A stretch of DNA of 27,006 nucleotides from Clostridiales bacterium (GTDB lineage: Bacteria > Bacillota > Clostridia > Oscillospirales > Acutalibacteraceae). A model generated the notes under the pieces. It had not been told where the DNA came from, made no database searches, and worked only from the letters and a program-made list of their open reading frames with translations. Shown here one piece after another: positions 11,642-19,495 of this stretch (position 1 is the stretch's first letter; each line of letters begins with the position of its first letter). The translations under genes were made by a program, and so were the position numbers. The stretch covers positions 1 to 27,006 of the forward strand of contig JAHZDE010000019.1 in NCBI GenBank assembly GCA_019422525.1. The letters are read 5' to 3'.

Positions 11642-12148
11642 TTAGAAAAGACCGATAATTTTTAAAATGCCGTATCCATCTTGCGTGATAAAAGAACCAG
11701 ACTTAAACGAGACAATAAATCCATTGTTATATGTGATCGTATTTCCGGACACGCTGGCCGAGTATGTAACAAATGCCGGAACACCTGATAGCGCGGATGC
11801 TCCGCCGATCCCCCTAAAAATACCATTTCCGGTTCCGGTTTCCGTCATAACCGCCGATCCGACAGCGCCAACAAATAGGAAGGCCATGTAGTCTGATATT
11901 CCGGGCACGGTCATTGCTCCGCTGTTCCACACTCCTTCCCATAAAACTGTCCCCACTTTGGAAGTTACCGCATCTGCATCTGCGATTCCCTGCTCGATGT
12001 GGTTCATCCACGCCGCAGAAAACGGGGTTCCTATCTGCGTGATGCTCACCGGATTGGGTGTAAATTCATATTGTTTGCCATCCTGATCAGTAAAACGGTT
12101 CAGACCGACCCCGGCCCGGTCAACCCATGTGTTTGGTGTATAAGCCAT
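11642..12148 (-). CDS. Tail fibre / receptor-binding protein B, paralogue of A
   Basis: 168 residues. Residues 1-58 match the N-terminal module of protein A closely, while residues ~65-168 are unrelated to A: a Ser/Gly/Thr-rich, strand-rich domain with Gly-Thr-Val-Leu-Trp-Glu-Gly near its start. The shared head probably docks both proteins to the same site on the baseplate or to each other, with different tips. It starts after AAGGAGG and is followed by A with a 17-base gap. Confidence 0.8.
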   Translation of the reverse strand: MAYTPNTWVDRAGVGLNRFTDQDGKQYEFTPNPVSITQIGTPFSAAWMNHIEQGIADADAVTSKVGTVLWEGVWNSGAMTVPGISDYMAFLFVGAVGSAVMTETGTGNGIFRGIGGASALSGVPAFVTYSASVSGNTITYNNGFIVSFKSGSFITQDGYGILKIIGLF

Positions 12149-12157
12149 ATTTCCTCC

Positions 12158-12631
12158 TTAAATTGTGCAGCTGTCTGTCCGCACTACGTTCAAGACAACG
12201 TTTGTGTTCTTGTCGATATTTACTAAAACACGGGAAAGCAGCGTCCCGCTGTCCTTTGCGGCCGTTGCATTCGGCCCGGAAAAAACGCCGATTTCCCGGA
12301 TATTGTAGTTGCACTCCTGCGATCCCAGGCTTACCACGGTCTGGACGATTCCGGGATTTGGGTTAGATATCTGCGTGATCTGTTTGCGGAAAACCTCGGC
12401 ATCCAGCGCAGTATCCCCCGCAGAAACGGCAGACGACCCGGTTCCAAAGGCAAAATACTTGATTTCCAGCGCATCCAGCGTCCCCGTATAATTGCCCATG
12501 AGCATTTGAACCCGCACCGTGCGGTTGATCTCCGTGAGCTGGTTGTCAAACCGCCATGCCCCCAGAACCCGCCCGGAACCTGCATCTATACTTCTTATCA
12601 GATAATGGCCTTTCAGGCCAAATTTCTCCAT
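12158..12631 (-). CDS. Tail/baseplate protein, 157 aa
   Basis: The sequence has a pattern known from phage tail-collar proteins: Ala-x-x-Tyr-Phe-Ala-Phe-Gly-Thr-Gly-Ser, Ala-Gly-Asp-Thr-Ala-Leu-Asp-Ala-Glu-Val-Phe-Arg-Lys, then Ile-Arg-Glu-Ile-Gly-Val-Phe. The last motif (E-I-G-l-f) is typical of proteins between the tail hub and the fibres. The ribosome site AAGGAGG (12643-12649) overlaps the stop of the hub gene. The ATG at 12629-12631 is 11 bases away, and a TTG six bases upstream of it is an alternative start. The function is inferred from position. Confidence 0.72.
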   Translation of the reverse strand: MEKFGLKGHYLIRSIDAGSGRVLGAWRFDNQLTEINRTVRVQMLMGNYTGTLDALEIKYFAFGTGSSAVSAGDTALDAEVFRKQITQISNPNPGIVQTVVSLGSQECNYNIREIGVFSGPNATAAKDSGTLLSRVLVNIDKNTNVVLNVVRTDSCTI

Positions 12632-12647
12632 CTCCAAAGCGACCTCC

Positions 12648-14252
12648 TTATACCGGGAACACTTCATTCCCTAAATCTGTAGGAGCGAAAATGCTCCCGT
12701 TTTCCATCGTCTGGGCGGCATAGAAAGGCTGCCCGACGCTGCCTCTGCCGCTGTAGCTGCCGCCTGCCATGGGATAATATGTATTGTCAAACCGCACATA
12801 GATAAACGGCCCGCCATAGGCGATTTCCGGCGTAGGATAGGACGGCGCGGCATAGCTGGGAACGCTTTCTTCCTGCAAGGAAAGCACTTCGTTTGTGCTG
12901 CTCTGTTGAATTACAATTTCATCCTGCCGGATAAAAAGCTGACTGATATCACGGTACAGATTGGATATTGTTTCGCCGTAGGACTTCAAGTAGTTCCGGT
13001 CCGTCAGCCGCAGGGAAATCTTATAATCTCCCGAAGAAATCGCCGCCGGTTCTATTGTTCGTTCTACAATGAGATAGTCCCCGACAATTCCCAGGTCCGG
13101 CAGATCAAAGGTCAGCTGGGTTAAAATTTCCGTATCCGCGATCTCCATGTTTAATTTTGCAAGCTGGGAGGACAGCATCCAGAATGTGATCTCCCCCATA
13201 TTCTGCTCAAACTGTTCCAGCAGAGAATTGGCAAGCTGCAAAGCGTCCCGCGTGTTGGTGATATTGGATGCGATATATACGTTTTCCCGCAGCCCGCTGG
13301 TTCCCGTATGCTCGGCGATCTCGTTGATTTTCGTGTTGTTGTATGCCGCAACCCGAATGGGGAACATGCCGATATATGCAATGCGCACGGCGTCCCCCTG
13401 GGTCAAAAAGTCCTTGTCCTTGATCGCTATGGTTTGGGAATCAAAGGAAAATGCGAAAACAATATTTTCATCTTCGTCATCCAGACCGTTCACGCCGATC
13501 CGTTCCGGGGGAACCGGCGTGCTGTTCACCCAAATCTGCGGCTTTTGCGCCAGGGGAAAGACAGTTGTAAAAGAATCCTGCTCTCCGTCATAGGTATACG
13601 TTTCCTCCTGCTCGCTGGTGTAATCTTTCGCCCCGGTAATATACTGCACGGTGCGGGTCATATAATCCTTGGTCTTGTGCTGCAATTCCGAACCCAGCAG
13701 GAAATCCTTGTTGATCGTGTGCGGAAACTGGGGAAATTCCTCTTTCACGATAAAGTAAAATTTCTTCTGGTTGTCCACGCGCCAAACCGCGCCCACAAGG
13801 TCGGCAAGCTCATTGAGCGCATCCTGTAGGTTGAAATCCCCCGCGGTATATACCTCCATTGTGACGGGAATTTCGGATATCTTTCCCAGGGTGATGTTCT
13901 CCTGCGCGATATACGCCGTAAAAAGAGCCTGAATGATCTCCGTGATGGTATATCCCTGAAACGCCACATTGATGATTCGGTTTGCCAGAATCGCATTTGC
14001 ATTGGAACAGGTGACCGCATACACCTTTTTTTCCAGCCCGGTTTGATATTTCGGGGAGGAAGGGATTCCGCAGGAACCCCAAAAGATGGTGTTCCCGGCG
14101 TCATCCTTCAGCTCCAGGATATCCCCCGCGACAGGGAATGGCTGATCCTCTACCACGACGGATATATCCGATGCTGTCTTATTCCCCGTCTGTTCCGTGA
14201 TGGAAAAGTCGGTCTGCGCATCATATTCAATTCCATTTATATATGCTTTGAT
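12648..14252 (-). CDS. Tail hub / tail-associated protein with a non-standard start
   Basis: A long tail protein of about 534 residues, placed between the tape measure and fibres, where siphoviruses encode the tail hub. The frame is open from 14260 down to 12648. A GTG at 14154-14156 would give 502 residues. However, the 32 codons upstream of it read as a sensible N-terminus (Lys-Ala-Tyr-Ile-Asn-Gly-Ile-Glu-Tyr, then strands leading into Val-Val-Val-Glu-Asp-Gln-Pro-Phe). No ATG, GTG or TTG occurs there. AAGGGGG lies seven bases before an ATC codon at 14250-14252, which I take as the likely start. The first ~380 residues are strand-rich as in hub proteins; the last ~70 are Tyr/Pro/Gly-rich. 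No peptidase motif is seen. Confidence 0.83.
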   Translation of the reverse strand: MKAYINGIEYDAQTDFSITEQTGNKTASDISVVVEDQPFPVAGDILELKDDAGNTIFWGSCGIPSSPKYQTGLEKKVYAVTCSNANAILANRIINVAFQGYTITEIIQALFTAYIAQENITLGKISEIPVTMEVYTAGDFNLQDALNELADLVGAVWRVDNQKKFYFIVKEEFPQFPHTINKDFLLGSELQHKTKDYMTRTVQYITGAKDYTSEQEETYTYDGEQDSFTTVFPLAQKPQIWVNSTPVPPERIGVNGLDDEDENIVFAFSFDSQTIAIKDKDFLTQGDAVRIAYIGMFPIRVAAYNNTKINEIAEHTGTSGLRENVYIASNITNTRDALQLANSLLEQFEQNMGEITFWMLSSQLAKLNMEIADTEILTQLTFDLPDLGIVGDYLIVERTIEPAAISSGDYKISLRLTDRNYLKSYGETISNLYRDISQLFIRQDEIVIQQSSTNEVLSLQEESVPSYAAPSYPTPEIAYGGPFIYVRFDNTYYPMAGGSYSGRGSVGQPFYAAQTMENGSIFAPTDLGNEVFPV

Positions 14253-14256
14253 AGGA

Positions 14257-16431
14257 TTACCCCCTTAATGTGAATGCGGCGGCGTCATCCAGATTGCGAA
14301 GGAAAACCCTTCCTACCTTCAGCCCGTCCATTTCCACATTGCCCGTCAGCGTAATATCCGCATATAACGGACGATCTGAACCCATGGCATCCCCTCGCGG
14401 GGCCGCTCCATTGGCAATGGCAAAAAGCTCTGCCTGCTGCTGTTGCGTCAGAACCATTTCCCCTTTTTTCAGCATTGCAAGCCCTTCCCCTTCTTCAAAG
14501 TCCACAATGCCGCCGGTATGGAACCGGGGAAGTTTTACCTTTGCGATCAACGGAATTTCCCCGATGCCCAGCCATCCAATCAGGGAGTTAACGCCTTTTA
14601 TCAGGAAGTTAATGACATCAATAGCGCCATTGATAATGGATTCAACGATGGTTGGGATCAGATTAAAAATTCCTTTGAAAATATTCACAATCCCACTCCA
14701 TGCCTGTTCCCAATTTCCGGTAAAAACGCCGGTAAGAAAGTCAATAACCGCGCCAAAAATATCCATAAGACCTTCTATAATGGGCATGATCGCATCAATG
14801 GCGCCGCCCAGCACCCCGGTAAGTATTCCGGCCAGCTTTTCAATCACCGGCCCTAGTATTCCGCTGATGAACTCCGCTATTTCGGTGAAGATATTGAAAA
14901 GCGGCGTAAGGGCATCAAAAACACTTGTGATGATCGGGGTCAGCTCTGCAAAAAGGTCTTGCAGAATCGGCAGGATCATTTCCACAAGACTTGTGAGCGG
15001 TTCAATTAACGACGTTATGAGCGTAAGAATGGGTTGCAGTGCCGCATTTATCAGAGCGGAAAGAGGCTCCATGATAGCGGTCAGCATCTCCATGATCGGC
15101 TCAAATATCTCATTAAGAAGCTGGGTTATGGGTTCCAGAATTTGAATCAGAACGTCCAGAATCGGGGTAAGCGCCTCGCTCAAAAGCTGCAACGCAATCC
15201 CTAGAACCTGCCCGAGAAACTCAATCAAAACCCCGAGCGGTTCAGACAGCAAAAGAATCACTTCGCTTAACTGTTCCAGAATCGGACTCAAGGAATCCGA
15301 TATCACCTCTATGATGGGGGCGATTGTTTCGGCCAGCACATTCAATAGAGGAATGAGGGCTTCACCGATCGGAATAAGCAGCAGTTCAAAAGACCGCTTC
15401 AAGCCCTCCAGCATGGAGCCGAGATCGTCATACTTGACCTTTTTGATCTCGCTCATAGCCTCAGCGGACGCATACGCTCCATCCTCAATAGACGCAAGCT
15501 GAGAAACGACTTCCGGCCCCAAGTCCTCCCACATTGTTCCAAAAAGATTGACACCTGCGGTATTTTGGGCCAATGGGTCTTTCATATTCGCCAAAGCGGA
15601 TATGGTCTTGTCAAAGGCTTCCTTTGCTGAATCGCCGCCTGCGGCAAATTTCTTTGCCATTTCATCAGCATTAAGCCCGATTGCAGCAAACCCCTGTTTT
15701 GTCGTATCGGATCCATCAATTACCCGAATCGACATCTCCTTAATTGCATCACCGATTTTGTCCAAATTCCAGGCGCCGGTTTCCGCGCCTTTCTCCATAA
15801 TTTTGAACATGTCATCGGCGTCCAGGCCCACTTTTTTAAAGTGAACGCTATATTCATTGATACTGTCCAGAAGTTCCCCGGAAAAATCCAGGCCGTTTTG
15901 CGCTCCGGTCGCAATCAAGGACATCGCTTTATCACCGGAAATGCCGAACTGCGTCATTAAAGTGCTTGCCGAGCGAATAGATTCGTTTATCTCATACCCA
16001 AAAGTATCCCGAAGAGCAAAGGCGCTCTCGGTTACATTTTCAAGCGTCGCCTGATCCAGCTTCCCCATTTGCTGGGTAATCGTTGCCATGGCGTTTCCGA
16101 TATCTTCAAAGGATTCGCCATAGTTGTTTGCGTATAGGCTTTTAAGCGTATCCTCATAGCCGTCCAGCTCGGATTCTGCGGTGCCGGTTGACGCGGCAAA
16201 CTGGTTCATTGCTTTGTCTAGGTTCACGGCACCAGATATTGCTTTTCCACCCACGGCAACAACCGCGCTTCCTACCGCTAAAAATGATGCGCTTATCCTT
16301 TTTCCTGTTTTCCCTGCGGTTTCCGATATTCCATCTAGCGTACTCTCTGTTTTTTGTTCCGCAGAGTCTAAATCCTTGTCAAGATTCCCCGTATTTAAGC
16401 TTACTTCATATTCGACTTTACCATCTGCCAA
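14257..16431 (-). CDS. Tail tape measure protein
   Basis: 724 residues. The N-terminal half is helical and Ala-rich with the TP901-type tape-measure core (Phe-Gly-Ile-Ser-Gly-Asp-Lys-Ala-Met-Ser-Leu-Ile-Ala-Thr-Gly-Ala-Gln-Asn-Gly-Leu-Asp, later Thr-Lys-Gln-Gly-Phe-Ala-Ala-Ile-Gly-Leu). Residues ~345-620 are very hydrophobic, with proline-marked 11-residue repeats. The C-terminus has Phe-His-Thr-Gly-Gly-Ile-Val and Lys-Lys-Gly-Glu-Met-Val-Leu, a common tape-measure ending. At the usual ~0.15 nm per residue it implies a tail of roughly 110 nm. It follows the two tail chaperones. Confidence 0.95.
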   Translation of the reverse strand: MADGKVEYEVSLNTGNLDKDLDSAEQKTESTLDGISETAGKTGKRISASFLAVGSAVVAVGGKAISGAVNLDKAMNQFAASTGTAESELDGYEDTLKSLYANNYGESFEDIGNAMATITQQMGKLDQATLENVTESAFALRDTFGYEINESIRSASTLMTQFGISGDKAMSLIATGAQNGLDFSGELLDSINEYSVHFKKVGLDADDMFKIMEKGAETGAWNLDKIGDAIKEMSIRVIDGSDTTKQGFAAIGLNADEMAKKFAAGGDSAKEAFDKTISALANMKDPLAQNTAGVNLFGTMWEDLGPEVVSQLASIEDGAYASAEAMSEIKKVKYDDLGSMLEGLKRSFELLLIPIGEALIPLLNVLAETIAPIIEVISDSLSPILEQLSEVILLLSEPLGVLIEFLGQVLGIALQLLSEALTPILDVLIQILEPITQLLNEIFEPIMEMLTAIMEPLSALINAALQPILTLITSLIEPLTSLVEMILPILQDLFAELTPIITSVFDALTPLFNIFTEIAEFISGILGPVIEKLAGILTGVLGGAIDAIMPIIEGLMDIFGAVIDFLTGVFTGNWEQAWSGIVNIFKGIFNLIPTIVESIINGAIDVINFLIKGVNSLIGWLGIGEIPLIAKVKLPRFHTGGIVDFEEGEGLAMLKKGEMVLTQQQQAELFAIANGAAPRGDAMGSDRPLYADITLTGNVEMDGLKVGRVFLRNLDDAAAFTLRG

Positions 16432-16437
16432 CGAAAA

Positions 16438-17058
16438 TCACCTCTCTTTTCTCTGCGCCATCGCCTCCATTGCCATTGCGATTTTGCGGAAGCCCGCCTC
16501 TCTTTGTTTGCGCTGTTCTTCTTCCGTAAGCTCTACCCGGTATAACATTTTCAAGCGCATAAGGTTCTGCCGCTCCTGCGCGTTATACTTCGTCGCCTTG
16601 GGCAGCGGCCGTGTACGGATGGAAATGATCTGCATGATCCGCGTGTTTTCCGGCAGGCCCTTAAAGAGCTGGATGAACTTCCACCAATGCAGATCGCGGT
16701 CTTTGCCCAGTAAATCGATGCCATAGCACTCCCGAAACGCCGCATAGATAAAAGGCGCGTCCTGGTCAAAATCAAAGGCTTTGGGCGCGTCTGCCTCTTT
16801 GTCGCCCGTGTTTACATACTCCCTAAAGACCGCCTCAAAAAGACCCGCTTTTCGATTGCGGGATAAAAAGGGCAAAAGAAAACGGCCTCCCCGGATCAGG
16901 AGCCGCAGGCAGAAGTCTATCTTGTCGGGATAGTCCAGAACCTCGTCTTTCAGCACCGCATAACTTTGCAGTACACGGCGAAAGCCGGTATTTATATGAA
17001 ATCGAACCCCTGCGGCATATACCGTCTGTTTCAGAGGCTCATAAAGCGTCTGTTTCAT
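16438..17058 (-). CDS. Bacteriophage Gp15-family tail protein
   Basis: 206 residues. The Gp15 family signature is clear: Phe-Asp-Phe-Asp-Gln-Asp-Ala-Pro-Phe-Ile-Tyr-Ala-Ala-Phe, Tyr-Gly-Ile-Asp-Leu, and Leu-His-Trp-Trp-Lys-Phe-x-x-Leu-Phe-x-Gly-Leu. It lies between the first tail chaperone and the tape measure, in the place of the second tail-assembly chaperone. Its ATG overlaps the preceding stop (ATGA), so the two are translated by coupling rather than by an obvious frameshift. The C-terminus is a charged helix. Confidence 0.88.
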   Translation of the reverse strand: MKQTLYEPLKQTVYAAGVRFHINTGFRRVLQSYAVLKDEVLDYPDKIDFCLRLLIRGGRFLLPFLSRNRKAGLFEAVFREYVNTGDKEADAPKAFDFDQDAPFIYAAFRECYGIDLLGKDRDLHWWKFIQLFKGLPENTRIMQIISIRTRPLPKATKYNAQERQNLMRLKMLYRVELTEEEQRKQREAGFRKIAMAMEAMAQRKER

Positions 17059-17447
17059 TTAAAGCGCCGCTTGAACTGCGCCTTTCTCTCCTTTGCCATC
17101 TCCTGAATTTTGGGCGCTATGACGTTCTGGATATAGGGGAAAATATCCGTGAACATCGTCACATAGTCGCCGCCATAAAATTCCTGCATTTTCCGCGTGT
17201 TGTCCTCTCCAAGCAGCAGGGCAATCATCCGGATTGTTGCCTCTCCAATCCCCGAAAGAGCGGCGTCGTTTCCAGGCTGTTCCTTCAGCTTCTTTTGCGC
17301 GTCAATTAACTGGATTTGCAGGCCCCGGTATTCTTTCACGAGCTGCGGCGACGTGTTCATGCGGATATGCAAGTCCAGCGTTTCGCCGTTTTCTCCGTTG
17401 ATCCGCAACGTGTCCTCAAGTGCCTGCGTTTTTTGTATGGTATACAT
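17055..17447 (-). CDS. Tail assembly chaperone (first of two)
   Basis: 130 residues, mostly helical, with an N-terminal strand pair (Asp-Thr-Leu-Arg-Ile-Asn-Gly, Leu-Asp-Leu-His-Ile-Arg). The position between major tail protein and Gp15/tape measure and the size match chaperones that coat the tape measure during tail assembly. AGGAGGGA precedes the ATG. It is separated from the major tail gene by a terminator-like hairpin, as expected for a protein needed in smaller amounts. Confidence 0.75.
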   Translation of the reverse strand: MYTIQKTQALEDTLRINGENGETLDLHIRMNTSPQLVKEYRGLQIQLIDAQKKLKEQPGNDAALSGIGEATIRMIALLLGEDNTRKMQEFYGGDYVTMFTDIFPYIQNVIAPKIQEMAKERKAQFKRRFK

Positions 17448-17457
17448 GATTCCCTCC

Positions 17458-17486
17458 TAAAAATATGGCGGGGCAAACGCCCCGCC
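17458..17486 (-). terminator. Attenuator-type terminator after the major tail gene
   Basis: GGCGGGGC and GCCCCGCC (17467-17474 and 17479-17486) form a perfect 8-bp GC stem with a four-base loop. On the minus strand it is followed by ATATTTTT. It lies between the abundant major tail protein and the chaperones, so partial termination is likely. Confidence 0.7.
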
Positions 17487-17493
17487 GATTACA

Positions 17494-17964
17494 TTACGCT
17501 GCCGGTGTCGTTTTGGTTACCGGCTTTCCATCAAAGCGAATTTCAAAGGAAATTGCACTGTCATCCGTCGAAGCGCCCGACCATTCCTGGATATTGCAGA
17601 TCGTACAGTCACAAGTCAGCTCCACCGTCGCCCCCTCGGCGTTGGTGTAACTGATTTGGAAAGATGACTGCCGTTCCGTATCAAGGGCGTATTTCGTCCC
17701 GAAGATATAATCCTGCGCCTGGTCTCCCATTACGCGGCGGCCCGTAAGCGTGAATGCCGGGGCCATGCCCGTGACGTGGTTCCGTGCAAAGCCATCATCC
17801 GAAAGAAAAAAGTATTGCTGCACCACTTCGTTCAGGGCTTCCGCAATGTTATCAATCCCGTTTGCCAACTCCGCATACGTCCAGGTTACAGAAGGCGATT
17901 CCGTTTTGGAAACGCCGATCTTGGCCGTCAAGTTATACATGGTCATAAGACCGTATGCTGCCAT
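17494..17964 (-). CDS. Major tail (tube) protein
   Basis: 156 residues, strand-rich. It has Ala-Lys-Ile-Gly-Val-Ser near the start, a central Phe-Thr-Leu-Thr-Gly-Arg-Arg-Val-Met-Gly-Asp-Gln-Ala-Gln-Asp-Tyr-Ile-Phe, and a final Ile-Ser-Phe-Glu-Ile-Arg-Phe-Asp-Gly-Lys-Pro. This fits the tail-tube fold that stacks into the tail. It lies between the tail-completion gene and the chaperones, with a GGGGG ribosome site. It lacks the extra Ig-like C-terminal domain some relatives have. Confidence 0.85.
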   Translation of the reverse strand: MAAYGLMTMYNLTAKIGVSKTESPSVTWTYAELANGIDNIAEALNEVVQQYFFLSDDGFARNHVTGMAPAFTLTGRRVMGDQAQDYIFGTKYALDTERQSSFQISYTNAEGATVELTCDCTICNIQEWSGASTDDSAISFEIRFDGKPVTKTTPAA

Positions 17965-17966
17965 TT

Positions 17967-18359
17967 TTAACTCCCCCTTACATAAAATTTGACCCTAAGG
18001 CTTGATCCATAGAGCCACTCTTTGTTTTCTTCGCGCCCCAAATATGATGGAGCGCCCAGCGTTGATATGTCCGTGATTTGAAAGTTTTCCGCCGCCGGGT
18101 ATTCCTTTCGCATAGATAATCCCGTGTGAATCGCGCCCAGCCCATCCAATACGGTTTTCTGGTCGCTGTGCTTCCCATTCAAAACCGCCGTCATTTCCAC
18201 TGCCGCGAGCTTATTAAAGAAGGGATTATATGCCGAGGATGCCCACGCAGCCGAAATTCCGTCGTCCGGCGGCATCGCCCCGATGATAACGGGAGCATAT
18301 GGGTTCATGCTGTTCATCAGGTCAATCACTGCCTGCAAAACATCTGTATAAACGCTCAT
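17967..18359 (-). CDS. Minor capsid protein 3 family (tail terminator / completion)
   Basis: 130 residues. Mixed alpha-beta with an N-terminal helix (Tyr-Thr-Asp-Val-Leu-Gln-Ala-Val-Ile-Asp-Leu), Pro-Tyr-Ala-Pro-Val-Ile-Ile-Gly-Ala-Met-Pro-Pro-Asp, and Ile-Thr-Asp-Ile-Ser-Thr-Leu-Gly-Ala-Pro-Ser-Tyr-Leu-Gly-Arg. I read this as the Minor_capsid_3 family, which caps the tail tube at the head side. It overlaps the preceding gene (ATGA) and is two bases from the major tail gene. Confidence 0.78.
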   Translation of the reverse strand: MSVYTDVLQAVIDLMNSMNPYAPVIIGAMPPDDGISAAWASSAYNPFFNKLAAVEMTAVLNGKHSDQKTVLDGLGAIHTGLSMRKEYPAAENFQITDISTLGAPSYLGREENKEWLYGSSLRVKFYVRGS

Positions 18360-18709
18360 TTCTTCGACATCATCCCCTTTGTAAAAGCGTTCTGCGCGAT
18401 CTGGTCAAGCTCTTTCTTATATGTCTTTACGCCTTTTTCGGCCCACATCAGAGAGGCTTGCGGGTTTTTATCCTTGGAGGGCTGCCCGGTATAGTAGACC
18501 TTTTTCGCATAAGGCGTGTCCCATACGGCCACGCCATCCCGCGGCCTGCTCTTTATCAGCGCGCTGTCCTTAAGCGTCCCCTGATCTTCACGCACAAAAA
18601 TATTGCCGTATTCCACGACTGCTTCGGTCACGGCAATGGTGGCAAGTTCTGTTCCCGCCTCGATTTTCGCGCGAATCCGAGGCATATTTCGCGTGATTTT
18701 GACTGCCAT
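18356..18709 (-). CDS. Minor capsid protein 2-type connector (HK97 gp10-like)
   Basis: 117 residues. A long N-terminal helix (Thr-Arg-Asn-Met-Pro-Arg-Ile-Arg-Ala-Lys-Ile-Glu-Ala) is followed by Thr-Leu-Lys-Asp-Ser-Ala, a Trp-Asp-Thr-Pro-Tyr-Ala-Lys-Lys-Val-Tyr-Tyr-Thr-Gly motif and a helical end. The T-P-Y-A-x-x-V/Q-Y-Y pattern is typical of head-tail joining proteins. It abuts the previous gene with a one-base overlap. Confidence 0.82.
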   Translation of the reverse strand: MAVKITRNMPRIRAKIEAGTELATIAVTEAVVEYGNIFVREDQGTLKDSALIKSRPRDGVAVWDTPYAKKVYYTGQPSKDKNPQASLMWAEKGVKTYKKELDQIAQNAFTKGMMSKK

Positions 18710-19092
18710 TATACAAGCCCCAGTTCAATATGATGCACGCGAACCGCCGGATAGTCCGGCACGGGATCCACCGTCAGCACCTCATAATCACCATACCTTT
18801 GTCCTTTCCGGTTATATATCTCGCAGCGCAGCGGTTTACCGGCCTTTTGCGACTGCTCTGCCAGACTGTCATAGTCCAGCACCGGGCGGGACAGTTTCCC
18901 ATCAATAAAAAGCACCGAGCGCAATACAACCTCGGTGTTTTCCTTTGTTTTTTTGACTTCGTTTGTGTTTTGCAGATGAACGTTTTTTACCGTGTAGGTT
19001 TCCCATTGCGGTTTCTGCCACGCGTCCATTCCCGTGCAGACCTTTATGTCCGCTATATCCCACAAAATGGATTTAGGTATCGGTCTGAGCAT
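18709..19092 (-). CDS. Minor capsid protein 1-type head-tail stopper
   Basis: 127 residues. Pro-Ile-Pro-Lys-Ser-Ile-Leu at the start and a strand-rich body with a Leu-Phe-Ile-Asp and an Asp-Tyr-Glu-Val-Leu-Thr-Val-Asp-Pro-Val-Pro near the end match the Minor_capsid family 1 in listerial and clostridial phages. It probably closes the connector after DNA packaging. It overlaps the upstream connector gene by 40 bases. Confidence 0.8.
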   Translation of the reverse strand: MLRPIPKSILWDIADIKVCTGMDAWQKPQWETYTVKNVHLQNTNEVKKTKENTEVVLRSVLFIDGKLSRPVLDYDSLAEQSQKAGKPLRCEIYNRKGQRYGDYEVLTVDPVPDYPAVRVHHIELGLV

Positions 19093-19484
19093 ACATGCAC
19101 CCCCCTGAACATCAGGCCCGTTTGTTCCAGCAATGATTTTGCCAGCGGGCTTATCATAAGCTGCGCGCCCGTCATATTCCCGCTGGAAGAACCGCCGCCG
19201 GAGACAGAAACCTTTCCAACGGTAAAGGATTGCCCGGTCTGCCCGGTCAATACGGTTTCCATGCCCAGCTCCGAGTAATATAGCACCTGCGCCGCCGCGG
19301 CCTTTTTCACAAGTTCCTGCACCCAGGGGGCAAGGGCGGCAATGCCCCCGCCCCGCGGGATTCGGAATTGCGTGATCGTATCGATCTGGTCAGACGCAAG
19401 ACCGGCGTACACGGGAAATTCCTCCTCGGTTATGATGGGCGTGCCATAAATCGCAACATATTCATCATAGGTTATGTACGCCAT
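19053..19484 (-). CDS. Head-tail connector (adaptor) protein
   Basis: 143 residues from the ATG at 19482-19484, just after the major capsid stop and preceded by AGGGAAG; a longer in-frame ORF lies inside the capsid gene and is rejected. The N-terminus (Ala-Tyr-Ile-Thr-Tyr-Asp-Glu-Tyr-Val-Ala-Ile-Tyr-Gly) is typical of gp6/gp15-like adaptors, with helices around Tyr-Ala-Gly-Leu-Ala-Ser-Asp-Gln-Ile-Asp and a Gly/Ser-rich loop at ~97-110. It would bind the portal. Confidence 0.82.
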   Translation of the reverse strand: MAYITYDEYVAIYGTPIITEEEFPVYAGLASDQIDTITQFRIPRGGGIAALAPWVQELVKKAAAAQVLYYSELGMETVLTGQTGQSFTVGKVSVSGGGSSSGNMTGAQLMISPLAKSLLEQTGLMFRGVHVCSDRYLNPFCGI

Positions 19485-19495
19485 CGCATCTTCCC

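Noticed and set aside
10692..12148. Diversity-generating retroelement acting on the paired fibre genes
   Set aside because: No reverse transcriptase gene and no template-variable repeat pair with adenine-biased changes is visible in the window.
16438..17447. Programmed frameshift between the two tail chaperones
   Set aside because: The second gene has its own ATG in an ATGA overlap, and TTTAAATGA there does not form a standard X-XXY-YYZ slippery heptamer in the right frame.
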